Source: Pseudomonadota bacterium (GTDB taxonomy: Bacteria; Myxococcota_A; Polyangia; Polyangiales; Polyangiaceae). Taken from it: a DNA stretch of 34,122 nt. The stretch is taken from contig JAEWOQ010000368.1 of NCBI GenBank assembly GCA_023460875.1, positions 1-34,122 on the forward strand. Direction: 5' to 3'. The notes beneath the pieces are model-generated. The model was not told the origin of the DNA. It ran no database searches and saw only the letters and a list, made by a program, of their open reading frames with translations. Positions 16,078 through 26,562 of the stretch are shown in pieces. Position 1 is the stretch's first letter, and each line of letters starts with the position of its first letter. The translations under genes were made by a program, and so were the position numbers.

Positions 16078-17328
16078 ATGGCTCAACCAAAGCACAAGAA
16101 GGACATGGTCGCGGACTCCGGTCACCCGGGTGACTCGGTCGACGACAGCATCCGCCTCGGTGATGAGGCGAGCGGCCTCTTCAAGATCGCCGCAGGCATC
16201 GGCGTCGTCGGGATGGTGCTCGCCGTGGTCCTTGGCGGTGGGCTGACGCACCAGCAGTTTCAGCACTCGTACCTGACGGCCTTCATGTGGGGGCTGAGCA
16301 TCGGGGCGGGGGCTCTGTGGTGGGTGACGTTGCAGCATCTCGTCGGCGCGCGCTGGAGCGTGGCGGTGCGTCGCATCGGGGAGCTCCTGGCGCAGTCGCT
16401 CGGGCTGATGGCGGCCCTATCGCTGCCGGTGGTGGTCCCGATGCTGCTCGGTAACGACAGCCTGTATCGGTGGGTGAGCCACGAGTACATGGCGTCGGAG
16501 CACGTGCTCGAGGGGAAGACGGGTTATCTGAACGTCTCCTTCTTCGTCGTGCGTTGCGTCATCTACTTCGGTTTCTGGGCCCTGATGGCCCGCTACTTCC
16601 TGAAGGCGTCCGTCGCTCAGGACAAGTCTGGCGACGCGAGCATCACGGCGCGCATGGGTCGGGCGAGCCCGCTGACCATGATCGGGTTCGCGTTGACCTT
16701 GACGTTCTGCGCCGTCGACTTCCTGATGTCGCTCGACGCCATCTGGTTCAGCACGATCTTCGGCGTCTACTACTTCTCAGGCTGTGTGCTCGCGGTTCAC
16801 TCGACCATGGTGCTGGCGCTCATCTGGCTGCAGCGGAAGGGACACCTCCTGCGCAGCGTCACAGTGGAGCACTACCACGACCTCGGGAAGATGATGTTCG
16901 CGTTCACGGCGTTCTGGACGTACATCGCGTTCTCCCAGTTCATGCTGATCTGGTACGCGAACATCCCCGAGGAGACCTTCTGGTATCACATGCGCCTCGA
17001 GGGGGCCTGGTGGCCAGCGACGCTCGCCCTCGCGATCCTTCACTTCCCGGTGCCGTTCTTCGGGCTCATGTCCCGGCAGATCAAGCGGAACAAGACGACC
17101 TTGGCCCTCGGCGCGATCTACCTGCTGATCATCCACTGGTACGATATGTATTGGCTGGTGGCACCGAACCTGCACAGCGAGCCGGTGTTCCACGCGGCTG
17201 ACTTCGCCGCTTGGGCGGGCGTGGGTGGCTTGATCGTCGCTTTCGTGGTGTGGAAGGCCCGGTCCGTGAATCTCCTGCCGACCAAGGATCCGCGCCTGCA
17301 GCGGTCCTTGGCCTTCGAGAACATTTGA
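16078..17328 (+). CDS. actF: alternative complex III subunit ActF, NrfD-like membrane protein
   Basis: A 416-residue polytopic protein related to ActC but more divergent, forming the second membrane module of ACIII. About ten hydrophobic helices are visible, including LFKIAAGIGVVGMVLAVVLG, LMAALSLPVVVPMLLG, ISFFVVRCVIYFGFW-like NVSFFVVRCVIYFGFWALMA and WWPATLALAILHFPVPFFGL. Conserved loop motifs include CAVDFLMSLDAIWFSTIFGV and FTAFWTYIAFSQFMLIWYAN. The start is the ATG at 16078, preceded by GGTGAG; an upstream in-frame GTG at 16066 is possible. It is followed after 10 bases by the small membrane protein at 17339. Confidence 0.92.
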   Translation: MAQPKHKKDMVADSGHPGDSVDDSIRLGDEASGLFKIAAGIGVVGMVLAVVLGGGLTHQQFQHSYLTAFMWGLSIGAGALWWVTLQHLVGARWSVAVRRIGELLAQSLGLMAALSLPVVVPMLLGNDSLYRWVSHEYMASEHVLEGKTGYLNVSFFVVRCVIYFGFWALMARYFLKASVAQDKSGDASITARMGRASPLTMIGFALTLTFCAVDFLMSLDAIWFSTIFGVYYFSGCVLAVHSTMVLALIWLQRKGHLLRSVTVEHYHDLGKMMFAFTAFWTYIAFSQFMLIWYANIPEETFWYHMRLEGAWWPATLALAILHFPVPFFGLMSRQIKRNKTTLALGAIYLLIIHWYDMYWLVAPNLHSEPVFHAADFAAWAGVGGLIVAFVVWKARSVNLLPTKDPRLQRSLAFENI

Positions 17329-17338
17329 GGAGGCTCAG

Positions 17339-17989
17339 GTGGCGACTCAACCCGATCACGTCAATAGTGGCGCGTTGGCCACGATGTTCGCGCTGACGGC
17401 GCTGGCGACTCTCGCGGCGGCCCTTGGCATCACGGCGCTCGTCCGTTCGGAGGAGGCCGAAGTCAACATGGTCCGCAACGAGCCGGTTACCTATTCGTTT
17501 CGGTCGTTGCGCGCGGAGCAGGAGACGCTCCTCGGGAGCGCGCCCGCGTGGATGGATCGGGAGAAGGGCCTCGTCTCCATTCCGATCGATCGGGCGATGG
17601 ATCTGACGCTGCGGGATATCCGCGGCGGCAACACCGTCGTCGGTGGGCGGAAGGTCGAGGAGCCCGCGGAAGAGGCGACAGAAGGCGGAGCCCAGGACGA
17701 CGGCGTCGAAGAGGGACGCGAGACAGGTGACGACGGCGCGGCCGCGCCGCCTGCTACGGACCCGAAGTCGCCAGCGGCCCCAGGCGAACCCGGGACACCT
17801 GGCGAAAGCCCGCTGAATGAGGGAGACTCCGGGCAAACGAAGCCCCCAGCAGGGGCAGCGCCCCCTCAGGGGACGACGCCCGCGGGCACTCCCGCGCCGC
17901 CGAAGGCGACGGGCGAGGAGCCTGCGAAACAAGCCCCCGACCAGGGGGCCCAACCGCCAGCGGAGGGGTCGGACCACTCAGCTCCATGA
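17339..17989 (+). CDS. single-pass membrane protein of the act-cox operon with long acidic Pro/Ala tail
   Basis: A 216-residue protein starting at a GTG preceded by GAGGAGG. One transmembrane helix lies at about residues 12-34 (GALATMFALTALATLAAALG). A folded-looking segment to about 90 contains VSIPIDRAMDLTLRDIRGG, resembling a short IPIDRAM motif I recall from small proteins next to ACIII operons. From about 100 to the end it is low complexity, rich in Glu, Pro, Ala, Gly and Thr, with few hydrophobic residues, so probably disordered and outside the membrane. It may be an accessory or assembly subunit of the ACIII-caa3 supercomplex. The stop overlaps the start of the Sco gene (ATGA). No specific gene name is justified. 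Confidence 0.8.
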   Translation: MATQPDHVNSGALATMFALTALATLAAALGITALVRSEEAEVNMVRNEPVTYSFRSLRAEQETLLGSAPAWMDREKGLVSIPIDRAMDLTLRDIRGGNTVVGGRKVEEPAEEATEGGAQDDGVEEGRETGDDGAAAPPATDPKSPAAPGEPGTPGESPLNEGDSGQTKPPAGAAPPQGTTPAGTPAPPKATGEEPAKQAPDQGAQPPAEGSDHSAP

Positions 17990-18846
17990 CTCGGCTTGCT
18001 CGTACGCTCATTTCGTTCGTGATCGGCGCGGCGATCGTCGGAGGCGGGGTTGCGTCCGCGGCTCCGGTCGATCCCAGCGAGATCCGTTCCCGGAAGGAGC
18101 CGGCGCCGAAGCGCCTCGAGGGCATCGACGTCGTGGAGCGGCTCGAGACGTTCGTCCCGGGCACCTTGGGGTTCAAGGCCGACGATGGTCGTCAGGTCTT
18201 GCTCGGTGATTTCTTCCGCGGCGACAAGCCCGTCATCGTTACGCTGAACTACTCGGATTGCCCGATGTTGTGCAGCCTCCAGCTGAACGGGTTGGTCGAG
18301 GGGTTGAAGCGGGTCGATCTCTCGTTGGGTGAGGACTACCGGGTCGTGACGGTGTCGCTCGATCCGGAAGAGACGCCCCGGCGCGCACACAGCACGAAGC
18401 AACGTTTCCTGGCTCAGTACGGCCGCCCGACGGCGGACCCGCTGGCCTGGACGATGCTGACGGGCTCGGAGAACAACATCCGCGCTGTGGCAGATGCCAT
18501 CGGCTTCAGCTACGGGTACAACGAGAAGCGCGAGGAGTACGTGCACCCCGCAGCGTTCGTCGTGACGACGCCGGAGGGCATGATCGCGCGCTACCTCTAT
18601 GGTCTCGAGTACCACCCAAAGACGCTCCGCCTGAGCCTCATCGAGGCCTCGGAGGGGAAGGTCGGCTCGGCGATGGACCGGCTGATCCTCTACTGTTTCC
18701 ACTACGACGCGTCGGAAGGACGGTACGCCCCCGTCGCCATGAACATCATGCGCGTGGGCGGCGGGTCGGGCGCCGTGGCGCTCGGTGGATTCCTCACGAT
18801 TCTGTGGCGTTCCGAGCGCCGGAAGAAGCAAGGATCGCAGGCTTAG
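17986..18846 (+). CDS. sco: Sco1/SenC-family copper chaperone for cytochrome oxidase
   Basis: A 286-residue exported or anchored thioredoxin-fold protein that delivers copper to, or reduces, the CuA site of CoxB. The N-terminus MTRLARTLISFVIGAAIVGG is a signal peptide or anchor ending around VASAAP. The copper site is visible as C92 and C96 in SDCPMLCSLQ plus the distal H187 in EYVHPAAFVV, exactly as in Sco proteins. A C-terminal extension after YCFHYDASEGRYAPVAMNI leads to a second hydrophobic helix (SGAVALGGFLTILW) and a basic end, so the protein probably spans the membrane at both ends. Its position directly before coxB supports a role in CuA assembly. Confidence 0.93.
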   Translation: MTRLARTLISFVIGAAIVGGGVASAAPVDPSEIRSRKEPAPKRLEGIDVVERLETFVPGTLGFKADDGRQVLLGDFFRGDKPVIVTLNYSDCPMLCSLQLNGLVEGLKRVDLSLGEDYRVVTVSLDPEETPRRAHSTKQRFLAQYGRPTADPLAWTMLTGSENNIRAVADAIGFSYGYNEKREEYVHPAAFVVTTPEGMIARYLYGLEYHPKTLRLSLIEASEGKVGSAMDRLILYCFHYDASEGRYAPVAMNIMRVGGGSGAVALGGFLTILWRSERRKKQGSQA

Positions 18847-18863
18847 CTAGTCGAGAACTGCAC

Positions 18864-19862
18864 ATGAGCTCCTCGTTGATTGCGAACATCGCGGCCCAGG
18901 TGCCGCAGCCTCAGAGTCCCGCGTCGTCGGACTACTGGATGCCCTTCCCTGCGTCCACGGTCGCAGGGGAGGTGGACTGGCTCTACGATTTCATCTTCTG
19001 GCTCTCGACGGCAGTCTCCTTTGTGATCTTCGCCGTGATGATCCTCTTCGCCGTGCGCTACCGAGCGCGCGGTCGAGAGGCGAACGAGCTGGCGGAGCGG
19101 ACCTCGGAGCATAATACGGCCCTCGAGATCACGTGGTCGGTCATCCCGTTGTTCTTGGTCATCGCCATCTTCGTTTGGGGCTTCAAGGGCTACGTGAACC
19201 TGCGCACCGTCCCCAAGGAGGCGCTGGAGATCCACGTCCAGGCGCAGAAGTGGAGCTGGCTGTTCACGTACCCGAACGGATACACGGACACGGAGCTGCA
19301 CGTGCCGAAGGATCGCGACGTGCGCGTCGTCATCCAGGCGGTGGACGTGCTGCACAGCCTCTTCATCCCGGCGTTTCGGGTGAAGATGGACGCGGTGCCC
19401 GGGCGCTACACGGATCTGTGGTTCAACGCCACGGAGACCGGCAAGTACCCGATCTTCTGTGCGGAGTATTGCGGTACGGCGCACTCGGACATGTTGAGCC
19501 AGGTCGTCGTCCACGAGCCCGGCGGGTTCGAGGCGTTCCTCGAGCAGGCGCAGGACTTGGAGAAGCAGATGCCCCCCGCCGAGCTTGGTGAGCAGCTCTA
19601 CCGTCGGCAGGGCTGCGGCGCATGCCACTCGGTCGACGGGAGCGTCCAGGTGGGGCCCACCTGGAAGGGCATCTTCGGCGCGACCCACGCCATGACGGAC
19701 GGGACGAGCGTCGTCGTGGATGAGAACTATCTCCGCGAAGCCATCCTCGAGCCGCAGGCCCGGATTCGGCAAGGCTTCCCGCCCTCCATGCCGACCTATA
19801 AAGGCAAGCTGGAGGATTACCAGCTCACCGCTCTGATCGAGTACATCAAGACCCTGAACTAG
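18864..19862 (+). CDS. coxB: cytochrome c oxidase subunit II with fused cytochrome c (caa3 type)
   Basis: A 332-residue subunit that accepts electrons at CuA. Two membrane helices (about 32-58, FIFWLSTAVSFVIFAVMILF; about 83-105, SVIPLFLVIAIFVWGF) are followed by the cupredoxin domain with EIHVQAQKWSWLFTYPNG and the CuA ligands H164 (VLHSLF), C199, C203, H207 and M210 in FCAEYCGTAHSDM. A C-terminal class I cytochrome c with CGACH at 251-255 and probable Met ligand in PPSMPTYKG defines the caa3 type, letting the oxidase take electrons directly from the ActE heme. The ATG at 18864 is chosen because the open frame upstream reads through the Sco gene. The ribosome-binding site is weak. Confidence 0.96.
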   Translation: MSSSLIANIAAQVPQPQSPASSDYWMPFPASTVAGEVDWLYDFIFWLSTAVSFVIFAVMILFAVRYRARGREANELAERTSEHNTALEITWSVIPLFLVIAIFVWGFKGYVNLRTVPKEALEIHVQAQKWSWLFTYPNGYTDTELHVPKDRDVRVVIQAVDVLHSLFIPAFRVKMDAVPGRYTDLWFNATETGKYPIFCAEYCGTAHSDMLSQVVVHEPGGFEAFLEQAQDLEKQMPPAELGEQLYRRQGCGACHSVDGSVQVGPTWKGIFGATHAMTDGTSVVVDENYLREAILEPQARIRQGFPPSMPTYKGKLEDYQLTALIEYIKTLN

Positions 19863-19872
19863 GAGTTCACCG

Positions 19873-21540
<1,668 letters not shown>

Positions 21541-21581
21541 GCCGGCGGGGACTCGATTTTCCCAGTCTGGGAACAGGATCG

Positions 21582-22778
21582 ATGATGGAAAGCAAAGCGA
21601 ATGAGGGCGCGCGCGTGGCGGACGTCGCGAAGTCCCACGGCGACGACCATGGTCACGCGGAGGGGGGCCACGGCCACGGGGCGCCCCTCCAGTACCCTTA
21701 CGTTGCGCATCACTTCGACTCACCTCAGCAGCAGTTCGACTCCGGCAAGCTCGGCATCTGGCTGTTCTTGGTCACGGAGATCCTGTTCTTCTCGGGGTTG
21801 TTCTGCGCCTACACGATCTATCGGGCACAGCACCCGGAGGTGTTCTACTGGGCGCACTTCTATCTGGACACGAACCTGGGTGCCCTGAACACGGTGGTGC
21901 TCATCCTGAGCAGCCTCACGGCAGCTTGGGCGGTGCGCGCGGCGCAGCTCGGACAGCAGAGGCTGGTCAAGATCAACATCCTGGTCACGATCGCCTGCGC
22001 CTTCACGTTCATGGGCGTGAAGTACGTCGAGTACACCCACAAGTTCCACGACGGACTCCTGCCCAGCCGGCACTTCGACCCGAAGCACGAGGTGTGGGAG
22101 GTCGAGTCCTTCAAGAAGAAGCATCCCGAGGCGGCCGAAGCCATGACGAGGCTCATGGCGAAGCTGGAGGCGCGCAAGGCGACGGCAGCGGTCGACCTGG
22201 AAGTGCCTCACGGGGAGCCTCTCGCGCTCGTCCCAGTGGTGAACCAGGTGGCGCAGGCAGCGCCCGGGGAGCCTGTCGGGGCGGAGCCGAGCCCGGGACA
22301 GGACGCTGCTGGCGAAGCCCCTGCGGCGGAGCCGGCGTCTGGCACTGAGGCGGCCGAGGACGCAGCGGCGACGCAGGCTCCTGTCGTGGCCGCTCCTGCA
22401 GCGCCGGCAGCGCCTGCGGTGGAGGAGCCGATCCTCGATGACGACGTGTTCCTGGCGAACGAGCTCCGCAAGTTTACGGCGGCGGAGGCGACGCCCCTGC
22501 TGCGCGCCGGGATCCTCCAGCGCCAGGCGGATGGGCCGTACCAGCTGGTGCGGCCCGAGAAGGCGGGGGTGTTCTTCAGCATCTACTTCTTCATGACGGG
22601 CTTGCACGGCGTGCACGTCGTCATCGGCATCGGCGTCTGGATTTGGATGCTGGTGCGTGCGACTCGACGGAGGTTCGGGCCGAAGTACTTCGGGCCGATC
22701 GACTTCACCGCGCTGTACTGGCACTTGGTCGATCTCATCTGGATCTACCTCTTCCCCCTCCTCTACCTCATCCACTGA
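21582..22778 (+). CDS. coxC: cytochrome c oxidase subunit III with a long inserted acidic loop
   Basis: A 398-residue CoxC, about twice the usual bacterial length. A His-rich head (SHGDDHGHAEGGHGHG, residues 18-33) precedes the conserved start GKLGIWLFLVTEILFFSGLF. Helices follow to VKYVEYTHKFHDGLL near residue 155. Residues about 155-325 are an insertion: first charged and helical (FKKKHPEAAEAMTRLMAKLE), then low complexity in Ala, Pro, Glu and Gly, then a short folded-looking part (LRAGILQRQADGPYQLVRPE). The last helices resume at EKAGVFFSIYFFMTGLHGVH and end in DLIWIYLFPLLYLIH. The reading frame is intact, so this is a real insertion. Start is ATG 21582 or 21585, with AGGA just upstream; 21537 is also in frame. 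Confidence 0.93.
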   Translation: MMESKANEGARVADVAKSHGDDHGHAEGGHGHGAPLQYPYVAHHFDSPQQQFDSGKLGIWLFLVTEILFFSGLFCAYTIYRAQHPEVFYWAHFYLDTNLGALNTVVLILSSLTAAWAVRAAQLGQQRLVKINILVTIACAFTFMGVKYVEYTHKFHDGLLPSRHFDPKHEVWEVESFKKKHPEAAEAMTRLMAKLEARKATAAVDLEVPHGEPLALVPVVNQVAQAAPGEPVGAEPSPGQDAAGEAPAAEPASGTEAAEDAAATQAPVVAAPAAPAAPAVEEPILDDDVFLANELRKFTAAEATPLLRAGILQRQADGPYQLVRPEKAGVFFSIYFFMTGLHGVHVVIGIGVWIWMLVRATRRRFGPKYFGPIDFTALYWHLVDLIWIYLFPLLYLIH

Positions 22779-22801
22779 GCTCCGCGATTGACCCGAAGAC
22801 T

Positions 22802-22833
22802 CCTCCGTTGGCGTCCTAGAGACCCAACGGAGG
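22802..22833 (+). promoter_or_regulatory. perfect 10-bp hairpin overlapping the coxD ribosome-binding site
   Basis: CCTCCGTTGG (22802-22811) and CCAACGGAGG (22824-22833) pair perfectly around a 12-base loop. The 3' arm ends in GGAGG, the only strong Shine-Dalgarno sequence before coxD (ATG at 22846). Folding would hide it, so the hairpin could lower or time CoxD translation relative to CoxC, or mark an mRNA processing site. No T run follows. Confidence 0.55.
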
Positions 22834-22845
22834 CCGAGAACGACC

Positions 22846-23595
22846 ATGGCTGACGAAGAGAAGCGTTCCGACGACGAGAAGTCTGGCGAAAGCGAAGAGG
22901 CGCGCCCGGAGGCGACGCAGCACGCCGACGAGGGCAAGCAAGCGGAAGAGGCCGAGGCGGAAGCAGCTCGCGGGGAAGACGCGGGCGCAGCCGCGGAGGT
23001 GTCGGCTGAGGGAGGCGCGGGAAGCGACCCGAAGGCGGCAGAGCAGGTCGACGCGGCAGAGCCGACGGATGGGGCGGAGGACGCGGCCGCCGAAGGGGCT
23101 GAGCCCCAGGGCGTCGCGGGCATGTCCCAGGACGTCGAGGCCGCCTCCCCCTTGGAGCCGACGCCGGGGATCACCCAGGACTCGGACTCCGCGGGCGCCA
23201 CGGCCAAGCCGGCGACGGAGCAGGGCGAGGAGCACGCCGGGACGAGCCACCAGAAGCACGCGGAGCACGGGCTCGCTCACACGGCGAGCATGCAGGTGCT
23301 GTTCGGAGTGTTCGGCGCGCTGGTGATCCTGACGATACTTACGGTCGCCGTGACGGCGATCGACCTCGGGGGTCAGGGGAACTTCATCATCGCGATGATC
23401 ATCGCCACCATCAAGGCAGGGTTGGTGATGGCGTTCTTCATGCACATGCTGTGGGACAGCAAGTTCAACGTCACCGTGTTCGTATCGTCGTTCCTGTTCG
23501 TGCTGCTGTTCCTCGCGATGTCCCTGGCGGATCGGGCGGAGTACCAGGACATGATCGACGGCTGGGAGACCTCCCAGGCCGTCGAAGAAGGCTGA
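22846..23595 (+). CDS. coxD: cytochrome c oxidase subunit IV-like protein with long acidic N-terminal extension
   Basis: A 249-residue protein made of two parts. Residues 1-130 are highly acidic and low complexity (DEEKRSDDEKSGESEEARPE and similar), rich in Ala, Glu and Gly and probably disordered. A His-rich bridge (EEHAGTSHQKHAEHGLAH) leads to three transmembrane helices of the prokaryotic cytochrome c oxidase subunit IV family: MQVLFGVFGALVILTILTVA, FIIAMIIATIKAGLVMAFFM followed by HMLWDSKFN, and VFVSSFLFVLLFLAMSLAD. The core of about 100 residues equals a normal subunit IV; the extension more than doubles it. It is the last gene of the operon and lies 67 bases after coxC with a hairpin between them. 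The small subunit helps stabilise the oxidase. Confidence 0.9.
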   Translation: MADEEKRSDDEKSGESEEARPEATQHADEGKQAEEAEAEAARGEDAGAAAEVSAEGGAGSDPKAAEQVDAAEPTDGAEDAAAEGAEPQGVAGMSQDVEAASPLEPTPGITQDSDSAGATAKPATEQGEEHAGTSHQKHAEHGLAHTASMQVLFGVFGALVILTILTVAVTAIDLGGQGNFIIAMIIATIKAGLVMAFFMHMLWDSKFNVTVFVSSFLFVLLFLAMSLADRAEYQDMIDGWETSQAVEEG

Positions 23596-23605
23596 GCGGG
23601 CGGTA

Positions 23606-23636
23606 GGGAGCCCGGGGCCGCGGCTTCGCGGCTCCC
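23606..23636 (+). terminator. possible terminator hairpin after coxD
   Basis: CCGCG (23618-23622) and CGCGG (23627-23631) form a stem with a GCTT loop, extended by GGGAG (23606-23610) with CTCCC (23632-23636) across a bulge. It starts 10 bases after the coxD stop. There is no T run, so termination is only a reasonable guess. Confidence 0.4.
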
Positions 23637-23642
23637 GCGTGC

Positions 23643-23743
23643 GCGCGCGGTGTCCGGATCGACGTGGTGCTCATCCCGTGACGCGTACCCGGCGTCCGAC
23701 GAGGGGCGCAGTGCGCGCGGTGTCCGGATCGATGTGGTGCTCA
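23643..23743. repeat. 31-bp direct repeat, two copies 70 bases apart
   Basis: Copy one is at 23643-23673 and copy two at 23713-23743. They begin GCGCGCGGTGTCCGGATCGA, differ at one base (C or T) and end GTGGTGCTCA. They lie in the 229-base spacer between the convergent coxD and GCS2-like genes, which shows no gene. The repeat is noncoding as far as can be seen; its role is unknown. Confidence 0.85.
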
Positions 23744-23824
23744 CCAGGGGTCGCGACGAGCACGGCGGTCCCTCGCTCGGAAGTGGGGGGCGAGGAGCTT
23801 TGCAGTAGCTGAGAGCTGCTTGGC

Positions 23825-25063
<1,239 letters not shown>

Positions 25064-25098
25064 GGGAGGAGGTGTGTTGGTGGCGCTGCAGACGACGG

Positions 25099-26562
25099 TC
25101 AGATGGGGCGAAGCTCGCGGGCGCGCTCCTCGAAGCGGCGATAGAAGGTGCGCATCACGGCGAGGTAAAGATCGTCCTTGAGCACCGCGTCTTCGCAGCC
25201 GGCTTCGATGCTCGGATTGTCGTTGATCTCCATCACGACGAAGCGGCCGTCGAGCTCCTTGATGTCCACGCCGTAGAAGCCGCGCCCCACCTGGTTCGCG
25301 GCCCGCACCGCGAGGGCGATGGCCTCGGGGGGCGTCTCGTCGAGGCCGAGGGTGTCGACGCGGCCGTAGCGGCGCTTGGTGGTGCCTTCTGCGACCTGAA
25401 TCTGCCAGTGCCCGCGCACCATGTGATAGCGGCAGGCGTGCAGCGGGGTGCCGTCTAGGACGCCGATGCGCCAGTCGAACTGCGACGGCAGGAACTCTTG
25501 CGCCACGATCAGCTCGGAGCGCGCGAAGAAGGTGGCGAGGTGGGTCTTCAGCTCCTGCTCGTCGTTGGCCTTCACGACGCCCAAGGAGAAGGAGCTGTCG
25601 GGGCGCTTCAGCACGCACGGGAAGCCGAGCTCTGCGCCCACCTCCTTCGCGTTCTCGCGGTGTACGACGAGGGTGCGCGGCGTGGGGATCCCGCGGCGGC
25701 GCATCATCTCGGCCTGGTACACCTTGTTGCTGCAACGCACGATCGACTCTGGATCGTCGATGACGACGAGGCCCTCCGCGGCGGCGCGCGAGGCGAAGCG
25801 GTAAGTGTGATGATTGACGGAGGTCGTCTCACGGATGAAGAGGCCGTCGAACTCGGCGATCCGCCCGTAGTCTTCCCTGCCGATGACCTGGGCCTGCATG
25901 CCGAGGCGGCGCGCGGCGCGCACGAAGCGGTCGATGGCCTTGGCGTCCGAGGGCGCGTCGACCTCCTGGGGGTTGACGAGGATGGCGATCGTGTAGCGGG
26001 CGCGCTTCAGGTCGGGGACGTTGGGGCGCGCGAAGAACCGCTTCGCCTGCGCGGCGACGAAGTCCAAGTGTGTCGGTGGGATCTCGTCGGCGGCGATGGT
26101 GCGGAGACCCTGCAAGCGCCAACGGTCCGCCAGGACCAGCTCGGCGCGGAGCAGCGGGGCGGGGAAGTAGTTGAAGAGCGCTCGCGCCAGGCGATCGTAG
26201 CGCGAAGCGAGGTTGCGCCCGAAGTAGATGCTGAGGGAGAAGGTGTCGCTCTTGAGCGGCGCGAGGAGCGACTGCAGCAGCTGATCGAGCTCCTCCGAGG
26301 CGATCTTGACGACGGGCGAGAGGCGCAGGTCTTGGATCGTCGTTACGGAGGGGAAGGGGCGGTGCCCCCGCGCGGTGGCGAGCAGGGAGACGTAGTAGCC
26401 CGTCGACTGATAGGCGTAGCTGCGGCACAGGTTGAAGACGGTGGCGCGGCCGAGCCCCGTGAAGCGGGAGCGGGTGAGGTAGTCGCGGGCGGAGACGACC
26501 TCGGCGCCGGGCACTTCGAGGGCCCAGCTCTGCGGGTTTTCGACGACGATGAGAGTGCTCAC
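25099..26562 (-). CDS. RimK-like ATP-grasp ligase with N-terminal RLAN-type domain
   Basis: A 487-residue ATP-dependent carboxylate-amine ligase. Residues 1-150 (starting MSTLIVVENPQSWALEVPGA, then LCRSYAYQSTGYYVSLLATA) match the RimK-like ATP-grasp N-terminal domain. The C-terminal half, about 200-480, is the ATP-grasp fold: SNKVYQAEMMRRRGIPTPRT, the nucleotide-binding FPCVLKRPDSSFSLGVVK, DWRIGVLDGTPLHACRYHM, and the magnesium-binding VVMEINDNPSIE with E445 and N447. RimK relatives add glutamates or other amino acids to proteins or small molecules. The start ATG overlaps the stop of the C39-like gene (ATGA), so the two are translated together. Substrate is unknown; with the GCS2-like enzyme it gives the operon two separate amide-forming activities. 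Confidence 0.9.
   Translation of the reverse strand: MSTLIVVENPQSWALEVPGAEVVSARDYLTRSRFTGLGRATVFNLCRSYAYQSTGYYVSLLATARGHRPFPSVTTIQDLRLSPVVKIASEELDQLLQSLLAPLKSDTFSLSIYFGRNLASRYDRLARALFNYFPAPLLRAELVLADRWRLQGLRTIAADEIPPTHLDFVAAQAKRFFARPNVPDLKRARYTIAILVNPQEVDAPSDAKAIDRFVRAARRLGMQAQVIGREDYGRIAEFDGLFIRETTSVNHHTYRFASRAAAEGLVVIDDPESIVRCSNKVYQAEMMRRRGIPTPRTLVVHRENAKEVGAELGFPCVLKRPDSSFSLGVVKANDEQELKTHLATFFARSELIVAQEFLPSQFDWRIGVLDGTPLHACRYHMVRGHWQIQVAEGTTKRRYGRVDTLGLDETPPEAIALAVRAANQVGRGFYGVDIKELDGRFVVMEINDNPSIEAGCEDAVLKDDLYLAVMRTFYRRFEERARELRPI

Noticed and set aside
21720..23207. 495-codon minus-strand frame opposite coxC and coxD
   Set aside because: Its Ser/Ala-rich part mirrors the low-complexity acidic codons of CoxC and CoxD; no independent evidence.
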